Position numbers and translations under genes: made by a program
Part shown: in pieces, positions 1-5,396 of the stretch
How the letters are laid out: the number at the start of each line of letters is the position of its first letter
Position numbering within the stretch: position 1 is the stretch's first letter
Source of the DNA: Deltaproteobacteria bacterium
GTDB lineage: Bacteria; Desulfobacterota; DSM-4660; Desulfatiglandales; Desulfatiglandaceae
Direction of reading: 5' to 3'
Assembly: GCA_019307645.1 (NCBI GenBank)
Contig: JAFDJF010000186.1
Coordinates: 1-5,906 of the forward strand
DNA: 5,906 nt
The notes under the pieces: generated by a model
Seen by the model: only the letters and a program-made list of their open reading frames with translations
Databases searched by the model: none
Told to the model about the DNA's origin: nothing

Positions 1-324
1 TATATCAAAGATAATATAGATACCAACTGTGAGATTACCGGTATTGAGTATTTCGAATTGGAAGAATATTATATTATCGGACCCGGAAGCAAAAAAGCGC
101 ATAAGAAACTGCGGAAATCCAGACCATCCTTCATGGATACCTATAAAATTATTGGATTCAATGATGAGCCTGATGAGAATTATGGAATACTTGTCAATCT
201 TAAACGTATTTCAGATAGGAAAAAGTTTACATTGCCATTAGCAGATTTGGAGGGCGCCGATAAGAATCATCCCAGCTATCAAATATTACACGATTTTTCT
301 GTATGGTTTGTAAATTGGAGATAA
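1..324 (+). CDS. Hypothetical protein, C-terminal part (5' truncated by window edge)
   Basis: The frame is open from base 1 to a TAA at 322-324, giving 107 visible residues. It continues upstream of the first possible start (a TTG at 58), so the real start is very probably outside the window. The visible part is rich in aromatic and acidic residues: EYFELEEYYIIGPGS near the beginning, a charged stretch with SRPSFMDTY, then YGILVNLKRISDRKKFTLPL, and a terminal SVWFVNWR. The pattern of a small beta-rich domain ending in LPLADLE followed by a tryptophan-containing tail recalls small proteins often annotated as calcium-binding or hypothetical in Desulfobacterota. That is memory of a family style, not a demonstrated match. 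No signal peptide, membrane segment or catalytic motif is visible. It is separated from the next gene by 353 bp and probably belongs to a different transcription unit. Confidence 0.7.
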   Translation, partial: YIKDNIDTNCEITGIEYFELEEYYIIGPGSKKAHKKLRKSRPSFMDTYKIIGFNDEPDENYGILVNLKRISDRKKFTLPLADLEGADKNHPSYQILHDFSVWFVNWR

Positions 325-446
325 ACACTAATGCCAACAGGTAATTATATATTGATGAAACAGTGTAGCGTCCATCAGTATATCTGAAACTTGATCAAAA
401 CTGGCAGTTACTAATTTTATAATGGACGTTTCCCAGAGTTGGCCAA

Positions 447-473
447 TTGGAGATGCCAATATGGCACCTCCAA
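447..473. repeat. Near-perfect short hairpin
   Basis: TTGGAG, A, TGCCA, a 3-nt loop ATA, TGGCA, C, CTCCAA: 11 of 12 positions pair, with one A/C mismatch that becomes a G-U wobble if the minus strand is transcribed. There is no T-run on either side, so it is not a standard intrinsic terminator. It is immediately preceded by the overlapping palindromes TTGGCCAA (439-446) and CCAATTGG (443-450). It may be a transcript end structure, a protein-binding palindrome or the remnant of a repeat. Confidence 0.5.
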
Positions 474-487
474 TCGTGACAAGATGT

Positions 488-574
488 AGGACGTAAAGCG
501 GGACATCCTATAAATAATCAAACAACTTTATTCGAAAGCACAGATATTTAAGTATTTAAGGACGCTTTCTGACG
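488..574 (+). repeat. Palindromic MITE/REP-like element, copy 1
   Basis: The core at 511-562 is almost identical to 3740-3790: they differ by one substitution and one inserted T. The left part (AAATAATCAAAC) and right part (ATATTTAAGTATTTAAGGA) form an imperfect long hairpin around a loop containing TTCGAAAGCACAG. The outer left arm, AGGACGTAAAGCGGGACATC at 488-507, is the reverse complement of the outer right arm of copy 2 with one mismatch. In this copy the right outer arm is shortened: GGACGCTTTCTG stands where copy 2 has GGATGTCCCGCTTTCCG, a loss of about 5 nt. No transposase is encoded nearby, so the element would have to be moved in trans. Its position just upstream of the SDR promoter region could also affect expression. 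Confidence 0.75.
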
Positions 575-587
575 CGTGAATGGCGTC

Positions 588-610
588 CTGCCGGCGAATA
601 TTACCGGCAG
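588..610. repeat. Hairpin upstream of the SDR gene
   Basis: CTGCCGG at 588-594 is perfectly complementary to CCGGCAG at 604-610, around a 9-nt AT-rich loop. It sits between the palindromic element and the putative promoter. It could be an operator-like dyad or an RNA hairpin. No T-tract follows, so it is not a typical terminator. Confidence 0.4.
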
Positions 611-624
611 CGCGCATTCCGGGA

Positions 625-655
625 TAGACTTGCGCCAACCAAAGACGAGTATGAT
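625..655 (+). promoter_or_regulatory. Weak candidate sigma-70 promoter for the SDR-E1 operon
   Basis: TATGAT at 650-655 matches the -10 consensus at five of six positions. Upstream, TAGACT at 625-630 matches the -35 consensus at four of six, with a long 19-nt spacer; the alternative TTGCGC at 630-635 gives a spacer of only 14 nt. The predicted start would lie very close to the Shine-Dalgarno sequence, giving a short leader. The evidence is sequence resemblance only. Confidence 0.2.
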
Positions 656-677
656 TAACCGACCATGGGAGATTTAA

Positions 678-1475
678 ATGTCTGATTTATCTATTTTCGA
701 TTTGACCGGAAGGAAAGCACTGGTTACAGGAGCAGCCGGCGGCATCGGCAAAGCCTGTGCCGTCGGAATGGCGAAGGCGGGTGCTGATGTTGCCATCATC
801 GATCTGAAAGATGAGATGGGGAGCGAAACGGTTCAGGAGATCAAAGCCCTAGGCCGCAGTTCGTTCTTCGTCCACTGCGATGTCACTGATATCAAGCAAG
901 TGGAGGATATGGTGAGGCAAGTGGTGGATGAGTTCGGCCGGCTCGACATCGCCTTCAACAATGCTGGCACCACGTCAATGGGAGGCAAAACTATCGAGGA
1001 TGCGTCCGTCGACATCTATCACAACACTATCGCGAATGATCTCCACTCGATATTCTACTGTTGCAGGGAAGAAGCCAAGTATATGATTCCTCAGAGGTAT
1101 GGCAAAATCATCAACACCGCCTCCACGGCCGCTACCACAGTGCCCAACATGCCGGCTTGGGCAACCGGTATCACCTTGGTCAGCTACTGTGCGGCCAAAG
1201 CCGGGGTAAAGCAGCTGACCAAGGCGCTGGCCATTGAATGGGCAGAATACAACATCTGTGTGAACTTGATCAGTCCAGGCCCCGTCACCACAGCGATTAC
1301 TCAGGTTGTCCGGGACATTCCGGAAATACTGGAACACGAGAACGCGACGATCCCGATGCACCGGCAAGGAGAGGCCGAGGAGATGGTGGGGGGAGTTCTG
1401 TATCTCGCTTCGGATGCTTCCAGTTTTACCACCGGGCATGATTTGATAATGGATGGTGGGTATACGGTTTGGTAA
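678..1475 (+). CDS. Short-chain dehydrogenase/reductase (SDR), classical type, NAD(H)-dependent
   Basis: This 265-residue protein has all hallmarks of a classical SDR, a soluble Rossmann-fold oxidoreductase that interconverts alcohols and ketones. Visible motifs are the cofactor loop TGAAGGIG (residues 17-24), Asp42 at the end of beta-2 (which normally favours NAD over NADP), CDVTD (67-71), NNAG (94-97), and the catalytic tetrad Asn120, Ser149, Tyr170 and Lys174 in YCAAK, followed by PG (200-201) and the C-terminal DGGYTVW. Length is normal for the family. Oddly, 21 residues separate Ser149 and Tyr170 where 13 is usual, so the substrate loop carries an insertion of about eight residues. The ATG at 678 has a Shine-Dalgarno GGGAG at 667-671. 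The gene lies 30 bp upstream of the E1 alpha gene and is probably co-transcribed with it, suggesting an alcohol or ketone step feeding or draining the E1 reaction, for example an acetoin/butanediol-type step. The substrate is not determinable from sequence. Confidence 0.93.
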   Translation: MSDLSIFDLTGRKALVTGAAGGIGKACAVGMAKAGADVAIIDLKDEMGSETVQEIKALGRSSFFVHCDVTDIKQVEDMVRQVVDEFGRLDIAFNNAGTTSMGGKTIEDASVDIYHNTIANDLHSIFYCCREEAKYMIPQRYGKIINTASTAATTVPNMPAWATGITLVSYCAAKAGVKQLTKALAIEWAEYNICVNLISPGPVTTAITQVVRDIPEILEHENATIPMHRQGEAEEMVGGVLYLASDASSFTTGHDLIMDGGYTVW

Positions 1476-1493
1476 CCGTGGCCAAGTGTCGAA

Positions 1494-1499
1494 AGGAGG
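1494..1499 (+). promoter_or_regulatory. Ribosome binding site of the E1 alpha gene
   Basis: AGGAGG lies 6 nt upstream of the ATG at 1506, within the 30-bp gap after the SDR stop. It fixes the start codon and supports translation from a shared transcript. Confidence 0.8.
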
Positions 1500-1505
1500 A
1501 AAGCA

Positions 1506-2501
1506 ATGAAACTGGATAAGGAGCAATTACTCAAGCTCTACACGAACCTGGTACGCGCACGCAGGCTGGATGAACTTACGGTCGCAGCATTTCAGGAAGC
1601 AAAGGTGCTCATGTTCCACAGTGGCCAGGGAGAAGAAGCCGTGGCGGCTGGCGCCTGCACGTTTCTCAGAAACGATGATTACATATACATTACTCACAGA
1701 GGCCACGGGCTGGCATACATTGTGGCCAAGGGCGGTTCCATGAAGGGCTTCCTGGCTGAGCACTATGGCAAGGCCACAGGCTCCTGTGGGGGGACATCGG
1801 CTGTTCACTACGCCGAGCCGGAGGTTGGAATTTTGGGTTACAGCATGACCCTGGGGTCCGGATTTTCAGTCTCCGTGGGGTGGGGGCTGGCAGCCAAGAA
1901 GAACGGAAGACAGCAGGTGGCGGTCTGCTTCTTCGGGGACGGCACCTCAAATAGGGGGACCCTTCACGAGGCCATGAATCTGGTTTCCCTGTGGAAGCTG
2001 CCCGTCGTGTGGGTATGCTCAAACAACGGGTATGGCCAGTTCATGCCCATCGCAGATGCATTCCCCAGAAAGGACATCGCTGACCTGGCTGTCAGCTACG
2101 ATATGCCCGGGGTGGTGGTCGACGGGCAGGATGTGCTGGCCGTCCATGAGGCGGTCCAGACCGCGGTGGCAAGGGCCAGGGCCGGCGACGGACCTTCGCT
2201 CATCGAGTGCAAAACATATAGATACCGGCCTCACGGAGAGGGTCTGAACGACATGGTCCATCACTGGCCGCGCCCGGCTGAGGAGATCGACGCCTGGAAG
2301 AAACGAGACCCGATCAGGCTGTTCAGAGAGAAGCTGATCAGTGGGAACACGTATACGGAGTCCGATATTGACCGGATCGATAGGGAGATCGATGCGGAGA
2401 TGGTTGAGGTGGAGCGGTTTGCCAACGAAAGTCCGCTGCCCGAGGTCGATCGTCTTCAAGACCTCCTCTACGCGGACCCGGCAGAGGAGGTGACCCGATG
2501 A
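1506..2501 (+). CDS. ThDP-dependent dehydrogenase E1 component, alpha subunit (acetoin/2-oxoacid dehydrogenase family)
   Basis: This 331-residue protein matches the size and motif order of alpha subunits of heterotetrameric E1 enzymes (pyruvate, branched-chain oxoacid and acetoin dehydrogenases). These use thiamine diphosphate to cleave a bond next to a carbonyl and normally pass the acyl group to a lipoyl E2. Visible are HRGHG (64-68), the ThDP/magnesium motif starting GDG (144-146) and ending NN (173-174), KLPVVWVCSNNGYG, and His243 in the loop YRYRPHGEG. The C-terminal helix region resembles the DAWKKRDPIRLF segment of AcoA-type proteins. Several blocks diverge from the usual family pattern: GTSAVHY replaces GGSMH, the glycine-rich GIVG region reads SMTLGSGF, and the loop after His243 lacks the usual D..YR. 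The start is supported by AGGAGG. The stop overlaps the beta-subunit start as ATGA, indicating translational coupling and a 1:1 complex. An acoA-like role is possible, but the substrate is uncertain because no E2 or E3 gene is visible nearby. Confidence 0.92.
   Translation: MKLDKEQLLKLYTNLVRARRLDELTVAAFQEAKVLMFHSGQGEEAVAAGACTFLRNDDYIYITHRGHGLAYIVAKGGSMKGFLAEHYGKATGSCGGTSAVHYAEPEVGILGYSMTLGSGFSVSVGWGLAAKKNGRQQVAVCFFGDGTSNRGTLHEAMNLVSLWKLPVVWVCSNNGYGQFMPIADAFPRKDIADLAVSYDMPGVVVDGQDVLAVHEAVQTAVARARAGDGPSLIECKTYRYRPHGEGLNDMVHHWPRPAEEIDAWKKRDPIRLFREKLISGNTYTESDIDRIDREIDAEMVEVERFANESPLPEVDRLQDLLYADPAEEVTR
2485..2493 (+). promoter_or_regulatory. Full-length Shine-Dalgarno sequence inside the E1 alpha gene
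   Basis: AGGAGGTGA is a perfect nine-base complement to the usual 16S rRNA 3' end. It lies inside the last codons of the alpha gene, with AGGAGG 7 nt before the ATG at 2498. Together with the ATGA stop-start overlap, this points to coupled or independently strong translation of the beta subunit. Confidence 0.8.
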
Positions 2502-3460
2502 GACAGATATCCTACATCCAGGCGATCAATGAAGCATTGAGAGAGGAAATGGACCGGGACGAGAGGGTCTTCATCATCGGTGAGAGCATTCAAGCTCATA
2601 TCTTCATGGTGACCGATGGGCTGGTAGAGAGGTTCGGTGCAGATCGGGTCATGGATTCCACCATCGCCGAAACGGCCTTGGCCGGAGCCACCGTGGGCTC
2701 GGCCATGGCCGGCTATCGTCCCATATGCGATTTCGTCTTTGCGGACTTCATGTTCGTCGCCGCCGACGAGATCTTCCTCAAAGCCGCCAAGTGGCGTTCG
2801 ATGCACGGTGGCAAGGTCAACCTTCCCCTGGTATTTATGGCGGCTACGGGAGGGGGGCTAAGGATCGGGGCCGAACACTCCGAGAGCCCGCATGCCTACG
2901 TCATGCACACGCCCGGACTGAAGCTGGCCCTTCCCTCGACACCGTACGATGCCAAGGGGTTGATGAAGACCGCCATCCGCGACAGCAACCCCGTGTTCTT
3001 CTTCTATCACAAGGTGCTCATGGGGGCCGTGGGCGAGGTTCCCGATGAGGAGTATACCATTCCTTTCGGAAAGGCCGATATCAAGAGGGGCGGAAGCGAC
3101 GTCACCGTAGTGGCTACGTCCAACATGGTTTCGTTGTCCATGGATGTTGCTCGGGAGCTTGAGGGTAACATCAGCGTGGAGGTCATCGACCCCAGGACTC
3201 TCGAGCCTCTCGACATCGACACAATCATCGAATCCGTGAGAAAAACCGGACGCGCGGTGGTTGTGGACGAGGATACGAAGCGGTGCGGGGTGACCGCCGA
3301 GATTTCCGCCCAGATCACGGAGAGGGCCTTTGACGCGCTGATGGCTCCGGTCCAGCGGGTCGCGGCCGCCAATATCCCCATCCCGGGGGGAATTGCCGAG
3401 GAACGTTGTCTTCCTCAGCGCAGTGACATCGCTGCCGCGGTTGAATCAGTGATGGCGTGA
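2498..3460 (+). CDS. ThDP-dependent dehydrogenase E1 component, beta subunit (transketolase-like)
   Basis: This 320-residue protein is collinear with E1 beta subunits of pyruvate/acetoin/branched-chain oxoacid dehydrogenases. The N-terminal pyrimidine-binding domain has IGES near residue 30, and MDSTIAETALAG with Glu58 at the position of the glutamate that contacts the ThDP aminopyrimidine. It continues with AGYRPICDFVFADF, the EHSES motif with His127 (usually QHSQS), and PGLKLALPSTPYDAKGL (139-155). The C-terminal transketolase-like domain shows VTVVATSNMV, EVIDPRTLEPLD, and a KTGRAVVVDED segment. Unusual points: the segment before EHSES reads FMAATGGGLRIG, where an arginine is typical after the strand, and FFYHKVLM replaces the common F.EHK.LY. 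The gene overlaps the alpha gene by 4 nt and has a full AGGAGGTGA ribosome binding site. It would form an alpha2beta2 E1 in the cytoplasm. An acoB-like role is possible; no E2/E3 follows within 450 bp, and the next gene encodes an unrelated flavoprotein. Confidence 0.92.
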   Translation: MRQISYIQAINEALREEMDRDERVFIIGESIQAHIFMVTDGLVERFGADRVMDSTIAETALAGATVGSAMAGYRPICDFVFADFMFVAADEIFLKAAKWRSMHGGKVNLPLVFMAATGGGLRIGAEHSESPHAYVMHTPGLKLALPSTPYDAKGLMKTAIRDSNPVFFFYHKVLMGAVGEVPDEEYTIPFGKADIKRGGSDVTVVATSNMVSLSMDVARELEGNISVEVIDPRTLEPLDIDTIIESVRKTGRAVVVDEDTKRCGVTAEISAQITERAFDALMAPVQRVAAANIPIPGGIAEERCLPQRSDIAAAVESVMA

Positions 3461-3622
3461 GCGGTGGGAAATCCAGCAGCGGAGACGCGAGGTTCCCTGG
3501 ATGATCAGCGGCGCCAGCAGCTCCGTGCGACGGATCCAACAGGCGGGATATCCAGTAGTACTTGCGGCAACGCGAATTGAGGATGACATCATATGGATGC
3601 TGCTGTAATCCGCGTTCGCATA

Positions 3623-3668
3623 ATGTGGCGCGAGCTAGGGCGAGTTGCAGTGGCGCAGCGCGCCGCAT
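3623..3668. repeat. GC-rich hairpin in the gap after the E1 operon
   Basis: Bases 3623-3632 (ATGTGGCGCG) pair with 3659-3668 (CGCGCCGCAT) over 10 positions, including one G-T wobble, around a 26-nt loop. The flanks also carry CGCATAA as a direct repeat at 3617-3623 and 3664-3670. The role is unknown. It lacks a T-tract and is not a standard terminator. Confidence 0.4.
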
Positions 3669-3725
3669 AACGACTCGCGGAAGACCGACAGGATGCTCGG
3701 CCATCAAGAGAACTCAAAGCAAACC

Positions 3726-3808
3726 GCGTAAAACGTCCTTAAATAATCAAATAACTTTATCGAAAGCACAGATATTTAAGTATTTAAGGATGTCCCGCTT
3801 TCCGTCCT
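3726..3808 (+). repeat. Palindromic MITE/REP-like element, copy 2
   Basis: The core 3740-3790 matches 511-562 in the same orientation, with one substitution and one missing T. ACGTCCTTAAATA on the left and TATTTAAGGATGT on the right form the stem, around a loop containing ATCGAAAGCACAG. Here the right outer arm (GATGTCCCGCTTTCCGTCC) is complete. The left outer arm is shortened: GCGTAAAACGTCC stands where copy 1 has GACGTAAAGCGGGACATCC, a loss of about 5 nt. Combining the intact arms of both copies gives a palindrome of about 85 bp. It lies about 100 bp upstream of the flavoprotein gene. Confidence 0.75.
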
Positions 3809-3898
3809 TAACTTGGAGCGTGAAAGGATGCGTAGACCGGGGCGTTCGAGAGGGATAGTAGGGTCAGCCCTTGAACAAGGACAAAATTGATATGGGAT

Positions 3899-3906
3899 AA
3901 GGAGGT
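3899..3906 (+). promoter_or_regulatory. Strong ribosome binding site of the FAD oxidoreductase gene
   Basis: AAGGAGGT lies just before the ATG at 3911, with 5 nt between AGGAGG and the start. It decides the start codon and predicts efficient translation. Confidence 0.8.
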
Positions 3907-3910
3907 TTAA

Positions 3911-5347
3911 ATGCCGAAGACATATGATGTGATCGTTGTTGGTGGAGGCCCGGGAGGTTCCGCTTGTGCGGCTCTGTTGCAGAAGCGGGGGATGAAGACC
4001 CTTCTTCTAGAGCAGAACGACACAGTAGGAGGCAAGGCAATGCGGAAGAGCAAAGACGGGTTTACCTATGACTTGTGGCCGCTCATTGGCATGCCCAAAT
4101 ATGGCACCAAATTCGAAGAAGTGTTGACAGAGCTCGGAATGGAACTTGAGATGTCCGAAGCTTTAACCGGTATGGCGGGTGGCGGCTTTATGTACCGTGC
4201 GCCCGACTCGAACGAATACGTGCCTTTCATATTGCTTCCTCCCGGATTTCCTGAGATCCTGACCGAAAAGGAACAAAAGGCATGTGATCGCCTCTTTAAA
4301 GATATGGACGCGATGAGCCCGCAGGAGCTGGATGTCCTGGATGACATCAATTTCCATGATTTCCTTTGCAGATACAACATACCCCAATCCGTGTATAGCT
4401 ATCTGGCGGTGCTTTCCAATATGCTTTTCGTTGTGCCGATCGATATCTGCGCTGCCTCTGAGATGGTGAAGAGTCTGATGCAAATGATGCATGGTCTTGG
4501 ACCGGCCTATTACATGGGGTCTCAGGGGGAACTATATGAGACCTTCGCCAAAGCACTGCAACGTGATGGCGGCGAACTGCGCCTGAAGACCCGAGTAGAA
4601 CGAATTGCCGTCCGGGACGGTAGGGTTGAAGGCGTCTACACTGATAAGGGCGTTTTTCATGCCCCGATAGTCATAAGCAACGCAGGTATCCAGCCCACCG
4701 TACTAAAGCTCGTAGGCGAGGAGCACTTCGACAAAAGCTATATCAACTATGTAAAAAAGTTGGTACCATCGCTATCGCTCATTGGCAGTCGATACTTCCT
4801 GGACGAAGTGGTGCTGGAAGATAGCGGGTACATCTGGTTCTCCGATAATGACTGGTGGAACATGGAACGTTATCTGAAAGCGAAAGCAGGGCAAATACCG
4901 GATGAGATTTTCTGCATGATCTTCATCCCGGCTGGTTTCAATCCCAAGCTGGCCCCCGAAGGAAAGCTGATGATCCAAAGTGCGACCCTGGCTCCATCGG
5001 ATCCCAACTGGAAGAATGTGAAAGTCTGGCTGGATGCTCTGGACGAACGGCTTGCCGAGCTCTGTCCTGACATTCGAAAGCATACCGTCCGACGAGAGAA
5101 CTACACCGCCGCATCCGTGAGTAAATTGACGCGGGATAGTGTGCTTCCCGGTCAGGGTGGTGAATGTATCGGGCTCGGGCAGATCGTTGGCCAGTGTGGT
5201 CGCCACAAACCGTCCCCGAAGGCCCCAATACAGGGCTTGTTTTATGTTGGGATCGATGCCGGCGGCTATGGTGTGGGCACCCATAATGCTGTGGATTCCG
5301 CTACCAAAGTGGCCCCTGAAATACTGCGATATCACCAGCTGTATTAA
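3911..5347 (+). CDS. FAD-dependent oxidoreductase of the phytoene desaturase (CrtI)/amine oxidase superfamily
   Basis: This 478-residue flavoprotein begins with a dinucleotide-binding Rossmann motif, VIVVGGGPGGSACAALL (residues 7-23). Glu34 at the end of the second strand binds the adenosine ribose of FAD, and the GG-K signature of this superfamily follows (VGGKA, 39-43). The middle shows YMGSQGELYETFAKAL (201-216), comparable to the GG..l...L substrate/FAD segment of CrtI-like enzymes, then RLKTRVERI and the VISNAG segment (254-259). The C-terminal FAD motif GLFYVGIDAGGYGVG (442-456, Asp449) is intact, so the protein looks complete. Members catalyse desaturation, saturation or isomerisation of hydrophobic polyene or enone substrates, or amine oxidation; the substrate here cannot be told. 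No signal peptide or clear membrane helix is seen, though hydrophobic central segments could allow peripheral membrane binding. It stands 450 bp from the E1 operon with its own strong ribosome binding site, so it is probably a separate unit. Carotenoid genes are absent from the window, which argues against naming it crtI. Confidence 0.88.
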   Translation: MPKTYDVIVVGGGPGGSACAALLQKRGMKTLLLEQNDTVGGKAMRKSKDGFTYDLWPLIGMPKYGTKFEEVLTELGMELEMSEALTGMAGGGFMYRAPDSNEYVPFILLPPGFPEILTEKEQKACDRLFKDMDAMSPQELDVLDDINFHDFLCRYNIPQSVYSYLAVLSNMLFVVPIDICAASEMVKSLMQMMHGLGPAYYMGSQGELYETFAKALQRDGGELRLKTRVERIAVRDGRVEGVYTDKGVFHAPIVISNAGIQPTVLKLVGEEHFDKSYINYVKKLVPSLSLIGSRYFLDEVVLEDSGYIWFSDNDWWNMERYLKAKAGQIPDEIFCMIFIPAGFNPKLAPEGKLMIQSATLAPSDPNWKNVKVWLDALDERLAELCPDIRKHTVRRENYTAASVSKLTRDSVLPGQGGECIGLGQIVGQCGRHKPSPKAPIQGLFYVGIDAGGYGVGTHNAVDSATKVAPEILRYHQLY

Positions 5348-5396
5348 GAAGCGGTGGAAGGGGATCAATATATTAACAAGATAGGGATCACCTATT

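Larger units (their letters stand above)
325..677. other. Intergenic region upstream of the SDR operon
   Basis: This 353-bp AT-rich gap holds no convincing gene. It contains a near-perfect hairpin at 447-473, copy 1 of a palindromic repeat at about 488-574, a 7-bp-stem hairpin at 588-610, a weak candidate promoter at 625-655 and the SDR ribosome binding site at 667-671. A 7-bp inverted pair (CGTCCAT at 369-375 and ATGGACG at 422-428) is also present but has a wide loop. No T-rich intrinsic terminator for the upstream gene was recognised. Confidence 0.7.
3461..3910. other. Long intergenic region between the E1 operon and the FAD oxidoreductase
   Basis: This 450-bp gap has two parts. From 3461 to about 3725 it is GC-rich with no convincing gene: frames are interrupted, or open only without a start and ribosome binding site, and their translations look like shadows. 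It contains a 10-bp-stem hairpin at 3623-3668. From about 3726 to 3808 lies copy 2 of the palindromic element. The remainder leads to the very strong ribosome binding site of the flavoprotein gene. No T-rich terminator was recognised after the E1 beta gene. A degraded gene in the GC-rich part is possible but unproven. Confidence 0.6.

Noticed and set aside
975..1526. 183-residue open frame on the minus strand
   Set aside because: It lies antisense across the well-supported SDR gene, and its translation has no recognisable motif and low-complexity arginine/glycine stretches. It is a shadow frame.
2019..2459. 146-residue minus-strand frame inside the E1 alpha gene
   Set aside because: It is fully antisense to a gene with clear ThDP motifs, with no family resemblance and no convincing ribosome binding site.
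3617..3671. Possible integron attC site (CGCATAAC with inverted GC-rich arms)
   Set aside because: The arms are short, the conserved core at the other end reads CGCATAATG as a direct rather than inverted copy, and no integrase or cassette structure is present.
3315..3707. 130-residue minus-strand frame overlapping the end of E1 beta and the GC-rich gap
   Set aside because: Proline- and arginine-rich translation without motifs, overlapping the E1 beta C-terminus antisense. It was kept only as part of the unexplained GC-rich stretch.
3562..3858. 98-residue plus-strand frame starting with TTG
   Set aside because: It runs straight through the palindromic repeat, has no Shine-Dalgarno sequence before the TTG and shows no recognisable domain.
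3871..3896. Possible promoter TTGAAC...TATGGG before the flavoprotein gene
   Set aside because: The spacer is only 14 nt and the -10 match is poor. It also runs into the ribosome binding site, so the transcript would have almost no leader.
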